DNA of 64,000 bases, taken from the NCBI RefSeq assembly GCF_030067675.1, contig NZ_JASJEV010000004.1, positions 124,001-188,000 on the forward strand, in the 5' to 3' direction. Both the position numbers and the translations under genes were made by a program. This document shows positions 58,511-64,000 of the stretch, one piece after another (the first letter of the stretch is position 1; each line of letters opens with the position of its first letter). The DNA is from Chelatococcus albus (GTDB lineage: Bacteria; Pseudomonadota; Alphaproteobacteria; Rhizobiales; Beijerinckiaceae). The notes beneath the pieces were generated by a model. The model saw only the letters and a program-made list of their open reading frames with translations, had not been told where the DNA came from and made no database searches.

Positions 58511-59542
58511 ATGGCGCTCGGCCGCGTCCAACGCTCGCACCGCCGGGTCGATTACTGGCCGGGCTTCGTCGACGCCCTGTCGACCCTGCTGCTCGCCATC
58601 GTCTTCCTGCTCTCTGTCTTCATGATGGCGCAGTTCTTCCTGGCCCAGGAGATCACCGGCAAGGAGACGGCGCTGCAGAGACTCAACCGCCAGATCGCCG
58701 AGCTCACCGACCTTCTCGCCCTCGAGAAGTCGAGCAAGCGGCAGCTCGAGGAGAACCTTGCCCTCCTGCAGTCGTCCCTGCAGAGCAGCGAGGCGGAGAA
58801 GAACCGCCTGCAGGGCCTCCTCGACACCGGCACCTCCGCCGGCGCCGCCGCGACTGCACGCGCGGGCGAGCTCGCCACCCGGCTTGACGCCGAGAAGCAG
58901 GTGTCGGCGCGCGCGCTGGCGCAGGTGGAACTCCTCAATCAGCAGCTTGCCGCCCTGCGCCGCCAGCTCGCGGCCCTCGAAGACGCCCTGGCCGCGTCCG
59001 AGGCACGCGACCGGGAATCGCAGGCGCGCATTGCCGATCTCGGCAGCCGGCTCAATGTCGCGCTCGCCCAGCGCGTGCAGGAGCTCGCGCGCTACCGCTC
59101 GGACTTCTTCGGGCGGCTCAGGCAGATCCTCGGCGCGCGCCCCGACATTCGCGTCGTCGGCGACCGCTTCGTCTTCCAGTCGGAGGTCTTCTTCGACACG
59201 GGCTCGGCCGTGCTTCGGCCGGAGGGACAGGCGGAGCTCGACAAGCTCGCGACAGCGCTCCTCGACCTCTCGCGCGAGATCCCTCCCGACATTCCCTGGG
59301 TGCTGCGCGTCGACGGTCACACCGACAAACGCCCGCTGTCGGGGGCGGGCGAGTTCAAGTCGAACTGGGCGCTCTCGGCCGCGCGCGCCATCTCGGTGGT
59401 GCTGTATCTCGCCGGCAAGGGCGTCGCCCCGCAGCGCCTGCTCGCGGCGGGCTTCGGCGAGTTCCAGCCGCTCGACGTCGGCGAGGGCGAGGATGCCTAT
59501 CGCCGCAACCGGCGCATCGAGCTGAAGCTCACCGAGCGGTGA
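58511..59542 (+). CDS. OmpA/MotB-domain peptidoglycan-binding membrane protein
   Basis: This 343-residue protein has one N-terminal membrane helix (GFVDALSTLLLAIVFLLSVF, with the MotB-like Asp), a long periplasmic coiled coil (about 50-185, LQRLNRQIAELTDLLALEKS and similar heptads), and a C-terminal OmpA domain with FFDTGSAVLRPEGQAELDKL, VDGHTDKRPL and YRRNRRIELKL. It is the partner of the preceding channel protein. I chose the ATG at 58511 because GGAG lies 8 bases upstream; a GTG 9 bases earlier is in frame but overlaps that ribosome site. The layout is that of a stator-like, cell-wall-bound subunit. Confidence 0.88.
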   Translation: MALGRVQRSHRRVDYWPGFVDALSTLLLAIVFLLSVFMMAQFFLAQEITGKETALQRLNRQIAELTDLLALEKSSKRQLEENLALLQSSLQSSEAEKNRLQGLLDTGTSAGAAATARAGELATRLDAEKQVSARALAQVELLNQQLAALRRQLAALEDALAASEARDRESQARIADLGSRLNVALAQRVQELARYRSDFFGRLRQILGARPDIRVVGDRFVFQSEVFFDTGSAVLRPEGQAELDKLATALLDLSREIPPDIPWVLRVDGHTDKRPLSGAGEFKSNWALSAARAISVVLYLAGKGVAPQRLLAAGFGEFQPLDVGEGEDAYRRNRRIELKLTER

Positions 59543-59549
59543 GGCCGCC

Positions 59550-61364
<1,815 letters not shown>

Positions 61365-61571
61365 GTCGGTCCTTCCTCGCTGTCCGTCGGCCGACGCCAC
61401 GGCCTCCCTCCCCCGGGGAGCTGCGAGCGCCGGATCGCCGCCCTTTCTGTCGCGCCGGGGCCGGCTTGTATCCCCCTCGGTGCTGCGCTATAGGGTCGCG
61501 ACCTCAGGAACACAGCTGAACGTCAGTGGTGCCACCGGCGCAAGCGGGGCGGCCCAGACAAGGACAGTGCC

Positions 61572-61802
61572 ATGAAGCCCGATACGCACCCCGACTACCA
61601 CTTCATCAAGGTCGTGATGACCGACGGGACGGAATACGTCACGCGCTCGACCTACGGCAAGGACGGCGACACGCTGAACCTCGACATCGACCCGAAGACG
61701 CATCCGGCCTGGACGGGCGGTTCGCAGCAGATCCTTGACCGCGGCGGCCGCGTGTCGCGCTTCAACAGCAAGTTCGCCGGGCTGAGCTTCGGCAAGAAGT
61801 AA
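61572..61802 (+). CDS. rpmE: Ribosomal protein L31 (zinc-free type)
   Basis: This 76-residue protein reads [20 protein letters not shown] and [20 protein letters not shown], typical of L31. No cysteine is present, so it is the zinc-independent (C-minus) form usual in alphaproteobacteria. It bridges the two ribosomal subunits at intersubunit bridge B1b. It is divergent from the ABC exporter. A strong terminator follows at 61859-61889. Confidence 0.96.
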   Translation: MKPDTHPDYHFIKVVMTDGTEYVTRSTYGKDGDTLNLDIDPKTHPAWTGGSQQILDRGGRVSRFNSKFAGLSFGKK

Positions 61803-61858
61803 GAGCGACGGCGCACTGCCGGGGCGGCGGATCGTCGCGATCCGGCCCGATACGAACG

Positions 61859-61889
61859 AAACCCCGGTCTCGGCCGGGGTTTCCTCGTT
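61859..61889 (+). terminator. Terminator after rpmE
   Basis: GAAACCCCGG - 6-base loop - CCGGGGTTTC followed by CTCGTTTT, 57 bases after the stop. Confidence 0.85.
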
Positions 61890-61993
61890 TTGGGGCGGGT
61901 CCGCGGGGAGGCTCGCCGACCCGCAGGCCTCGATCGCCCGGCCCCTCCCCGCGCCGCCTGGAACGGGGCGGAGCCGCCTTGGCAGCGCGGCGC

Positions 61994-62524
61994 TCAGCGG
62001 CCGAAGGCCGAGCGCAGGAGCCCGAGCTGCTGGGCGACCGGGCTGTCGCCGGGTTCCTCCACGGGCGCGGCGGCGCCGGCGATCAGCGCATCGAGATGCA
62101 TGATGCGCGTCTGCAGACGCAGCGAATGCCCGATGAGATCCTGCAGCTTGACGGGAAGAAGGGCGAACAGCTCCGGCGCCGACGTCTGATCCTGCCAGGT
62201 GAGCTTCACCTTGTTCTGCTCCTGCCGGGCCTGTTCGGGGGTCATCTCCCCTTCCGCCACGGCGCGTTGCACGAGGAGCCACGAGGCGATCTGCATCAGG
62301 CGCGTGGTGAGTCGCATGCTCTCGGTGGCGTAGGCGAGCGAGCCCTGCCGCACGAGGCCGCGCGAATCGTCGCGCCCCTGGCCGTCGAGATAGGCGGCCG
62401 TCTCCTCGATGAGACCCATGCCCTCGCGGAAGAGGAGGCGGAAGGATTCGGACGAGACGAAGCTCTGGCCGAAGGAAATGGGCGTCACTCTCTGGGCCGC
62501 CGGCAACATGGTCGGTTCAGTCAT
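61994..62524 (-). CDS. rcdA: DUF1465 protein, RcdA-like (regulator of CtrA degradation)
   Basis: This 176-residue helical protein shows FVSSESFRLLFREGMGLIEE, TAAYLDGQGRDDSRGL, YATESMRLTTRLMQIASWLL and EGEMTPEQARQEQNKVKLTW, the DUF1465 profile. Caulobacter RcdA belongs to this family and is an adaptor that, with CpdR and PopA, helps ClpXP degrade the cell-cycle regulator CtrA. Whether the Hyphomicrobiales protein acts the same way is inferred from family and length (RcdA is about 175 residues). A CtrA-like element lies 111-124 bases upstream of the ATG at 62524, and a candidate CtrA-linked sRNA lies further upstream. Confidence 0.85.
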   Translation of the reverse strand: MTEPTMLPAAQRVTPISFGQSFVSSESFRLLFREGMGLIEETAAYLDGQGRDDSRGLVRQGSLAYATESMRLTTRLMQIASWLLVQRAVAEGEMTPEQARQEQNKVKLTWQDQTSAPELFALLPVKLQDLIGHSLRLQTRIMHLDALIAGAAAPVEEPGDSPVAQQLGLLRSAFGR

Positions 62525-62634
62525 ATTCGTCTCGCCTCCCGTCGTCGAACGGCGGCCTGTCCCGTCCCGGGACGAGGCACCCCGCTTCGGAGGCGACCTC
62601 GCAAATCTAGCGCCGGGGCCTCGCACACGCCCGG

Positions 62635-62648
62635 TAACCTATCGTTAA
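62635..62648 (-). promoter_or_regulatory. CtrA-like element upstream of rcdA
   Basis: On the minus strand TTAACGATAGGTTA reads TTAA-N7-TTA followed by C, one base short of the full CtrA box. It lies 111-124 bases before the rcdA ATG, and TTAAGGTTAAC overlaps it (62645-62655). The Caulobacter rcdA promoter is under CtrA control, so a match here is plausible. Confidence 0.45.
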
Positions 62649-62735
62649 GGTTAACGTCGATAGGAGTCTGTGGACAGAGGCTCGACTAGTCCGGACGGAG
62701 GCGGCGCGGACCCGCCCCGCACGCAGGTCTGCCGG

Positions 62736-62761
62736 AAAAAAGAGCCGCCCGAAGGCGGCTC
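62736..62761 (-). terminator. Strong rho-independent terminator of the candidate sRNA
   Basis: An 8-bp GC stem with a UUCG tetraloop and six Us on the minus strand. The nearest gene upstream on this strand would be beyond the plus-strand GNAT gene, so an independent short transcript is implied. Confidence 0.85.
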
Positions 62762-62830
62762 GAAGTCATAACAGGGAGGCGTCAAACAGAGTGGACAGGA
62801 GCCACTCGACATCCAGAAGACTGGACGGTT
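62736..62830 (-). ncRNA. Candidate trans-acting small RNA with anti-Shine-Dalgarno motifs
   Basis: Read on the minus strand, a transcript starting near 62830 and ending at a canonical terminator would be about 95 nt. It has three stems: TCCAG-TCTT-CTGGA (62812-62825), GAGTGG-CTCCTGT-CCACTC (62789-62807) and the terminator GAGCCGCC-TTCG-GGCGGCTC with six Ts (62736-62761). The loop of stem 2 carries CTCCT, and the linker to the terminator carries GCCTCCC; both are complementary to Shine-Dalgarno sequences, as in known alphaproteobacterial sRNAs. A full CtrA box (62852-62866) centred about 30 bases upstream, plus ATTATTA as a possible -10, suggests a CtrA-controlled promoter. No upstream minus-strand gene exists for this terminator to serve. 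Confidence 0.6.
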
Positions 62831-62851
62831 TCCTGTAATAATCGAGAAAGC

Positions 62852-62867
62852 TTAAGAGACCGTTAAC
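62852..62867. promoter_or_regulatory. CtrA-type box between the candidate sRNA and the GNAT gene
   Basis: TTAAGAGACCGTTAAC is a full TTAA-N7-TTAAC. It lies about 25-35 bases upstream of the inferred sRNA start on the minus strand and 119-134 bases before the plus-strand GNAT ATG, so the sRNA is the closer target. Confidence 0.6.
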
Positions 62868-62985
62868 GGCCACGGCCGGGTTGCCCGGAGATGTCCCGAT
62901 TTGAGCCGGCTCGGTCGGGCGGCAAGCAATGTCGCGGAAATCGCCCGGGACCCACCTTCATCCCGGCTCGACGGCGGAGTTCACC

Positions 62986-63444
62986 ATGCCACCCGAGCTT
63001 GTCGTCAGACCCTTCGTTCCCGGCGACGATGCCGCCTGCCGGGCCCTCGCGAGCCGTGCCGCCATGTCCTCCTACGGCGAGCGGCTGCCTGACGCCCGCG
63101 CCGCCCTCGCCGATCCGGCGACGCCGCTCGAGGCGGTTGCGCTGCGGCTCGTGGCGCTGGCAGACGACGCGATCGTCGGGTTCGTCGACGTCGAGGGCCA
63201 CCATGTCGCCAATCTCTTCGTCGATCCGGCCGTGCAGGGCCGGCAGATCGGCGCGGCGCTCCTCTCGGAAGCGGAGGCGCGGATCGCCGGCGACGTGACG
63301 CTCAACGTCTTCATCGTCAATCCGCGTGCCCGCGCCTTCTACGAGCGGCACGGCTACGTCTGCACCGGCACCCGGCGCACCATCTTCTTCGGCGCGGAAG
63401 CCAAGATGTGGTCGATGGTCAAGCGACGGGGCGGCGGCGACTGA
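62986..63444 (+). CDS. GNAT-family N-acetyltransferase
   Basis: This 152-residue protein has the GNAT fold: VGFVDVEGHHVANLFVDPAV, the acetyl-CoA loop QGRQIGAALLSEAE (matching Q/RxxGxG/A) and VFIVNPRARAFYERHGYV near the C-terminus. The substrate is unknown. The ATG at 62986 has GCGGAG upstream at good distance. It converges with the DUF1192 gene, 14 bases between stops. Confidence 0.88.
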   Translation: MPPELVVRPFVPGDDAACRALASRAAMSSYGERLPDARAALADPATPLEAVALRLVALADDAIVGFVDVEGHHVANLFVDPAVQGRQIGAALLSEAEARIAGDVTLNVFIVNPRARAFYERHGYVCTGTRRTIFFGAEAKMWSMVKRRGGGD

Positions 63445-63458
63445 CCTGAGCGCCCCGC

Positions 63459-63653
63459 TCAACGCTTGAAGAAGGCGTTCGCCGCCTCGCGGGAAGCCGC
63501 CTTGGCGGCGCGCGCCGCCTCCAGCCGTTCGATCTCTCCCTTCAGCAGCGCGATCCGCTCGTCGAGCTCGCCGACCGACAGGAGAGACAGATCCTGCCCG
63601 ATCTCGTGCACCGGTTTGGGACGCGGCTTCTCGTCCGCGAAGGGATCGCTCAT
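63459..63653 (-). CDS. DUF1192 protein
   Basis: This 64-residue protein has an N-terminal PKPVHEIGQDLSLLSVGELD followed by a charged helix ERIALLKGEIERLEAARAAK, the DUF1192 profile. The family is restricted to alphaproteobacteria, and its function is unknown; the helix suggests a coiled-coil dimer. The ATG at 63653 gives MSDPFADEKPRPKP, the usual start. It is divergent from the oxidoreductase gene, with a gap of 127 bases. Confidence 0.85.
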   Translation of the reverse strand: MSDPFADEKPRPKPVHEIGQDLSLLSVGELDERIALLKGEIERLEAARAAKAASREAANAFFKR

Positions 63654-63780
63654 GGCTCGCTCCTCCCCATCTTCCGTCCGCCGGGTCGGGGAGCATAATC
63701 GGGCTCGCCCGTGGTTGTCACGGCGCGCGCCATCTGCGATGCCGGACGTTATCGCACGACCAGCAAGAGGGGACCGAGCC

Positions 63781-64000
63781 ATGACGGACGCTCTGCCAGC
63801 CACGATGCGCGCCATCGGCATCGCCGAGCCGGGCGGTCCCGACGTGCTGCGCGTCGAGGAGCGCCCGGTGCCGCGGCCCGGACCGGGGGAGGTGCTGGTG
63901 CGGGTCGTGGCGGCGGGCGTCAACCGCCCGGACGTGGCCCAGCGCCAGGGCCACTATCCGCCGCCACCCGGCGCCCCCGACATCCCCGGGCTCGAGATCG
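63781..64000 (+). CDS. NAD(P)H quinone oxidoreductase, MDR family (partial, N-terminus only)
   Basis: The first 73 codons are present: MRAIGIAEPGGPDVLRVEER, then PVPRPGPGEVLVRVVAAGVN, RPDVAQRQGHYPPPPGAPDI and PGLEI. This is the N-terminal GroES-like domain of a zinc-free medium-chain dehydrogenase, closest in pattern to the PIG3/Qor quinone oxidoreductases (NRPDxxQRxGxYPPPPG). The Rossmann domain lies beyond the right edge. The pairing with a divergent DUF1192 gene is common in alphaproteobacteria. Confidence 0.9.
   Translation, partial: MTDALPATMRAIGIAEPGGPDVLRVEERPVPRPGPGEVLVRVVAAGVNRPDVAQRQGHYPPPPGAPDIPGLEI

Larger units (their letters stand above)
62525..62985. other. 461-base intergenic region between rcdA and a GNAT gene
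   Basis: No protein gene is visible. It contains a CtrA-like site (62635-62648), a strong terminator on the minus strand (62736-62761) with a candidate sRNA before it, a full CtrA box (62852-62866), and the ribosome site of the GNAT gene at its right end. The remaining sequence (62656-62735) is GC-rich without recognisable features. Confidence 0.7.

Noticed and set aside
57509-59542. Zorya anti-phage defence system
   Set aside because: The ZorA/ZorB-like layout is present, but no ZorC, ZorD or ZorE gene follows; the next gene is an ABC exporter on the other strand.

Overview
This window is about 70% GC and comes from the chromosome of an alphaproteobacterium, almost certainly of the order Hyphomicrobiales (Rhizobiales). 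The evidence is the gene order (cpoB-tilS-ftsH-glmM next to tolQRAB-pal, ruvC-ruvA-ruvB-ybgC, zapA-6S RNA-fthC, tkt-gap-pgk-fba), families typical of this group (DUF1465/RcdA, DUF1192, DUF2852, DUF4164), and CtrA-type boxes of the form TTAA-N7-TTAA. The genus cannot be named from the sequence alone.

Region by region: 1-3038 is a divergent ubiquinone cluster, with ubiU (partial) and ubiT on the minus strand and ubiD-ubiX on the plus strand; it has a possible FNR/FixK site in the shared promoter. 3038-14320 is a type I-C CRISPR-Cas locus. A 36-repeat array begins inside the ubiX stop codon, and its leader lies next to cas2. The minus-strand order is cas3 - insertion - cas5 - cas8c (with an internal cas11c start) - cas7 - cas4 - cas1 - cas2. 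The region between this locus and a tRNA-Glu at 15294 holds gene remnants. 15576-24457 carries rluD-like, rpoH, a membrane-anchored conserved protein, purA, a MuiA-like protein, a class I glutamine amidotransferase and a DMT transporter. 24543-27448 is serA and serC. 27638-29433 holds two paralogous outer-membrane barrels, each with a CtrA box. 29660-39831 is glmM, ftsH, tilS, cpoB, pal, tolB, tolA, tolR and tolQ. 40219-41429 is a DUF2852 protein and a TetR regulator that share a matching operator. 41446-46688 is ybgC, ruvB, ruvA, ruvC, yebC, a YmdB-type phosphoesterase and fthC. 46735-47737 is 6S RNA, zapA and DUF4164. 47942-53862 is the central carbon cluster tkt, gap, pgk and fba. 54055-57287 is a ThiE-like protein, a Sel1-repeat protein, efp and suhB. 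57509-61802 is a MotA/ExbB-OmpA pair, an ABC exporter and rpmE. 61994-64000 is rcdA-like, a candidate sRNA, GNAT, DUF1192 and a partial quinone oxidoreductase.

How the genes work together: most of the window is core housekeeping (cell envelope, recombination, translation, glycolysis/Calvin intermediates, serine and purine synthesis). The accessory part is the CRISPR locus and its flanks. The most notable non-coding signal is an unannotated terminator-bearing transcript at about 62736-62830 (minus), with anti-Shine-Dalgarno motifs and an upstream CtrA box, beside the RcdA-like gene whose family controls CtrA degradation. Other good leads are the internal ribosome site for Cas11c, the matched operators of the TetR/DUF2852 pair, and the paired CtrA boxes of the two porin-like genes.
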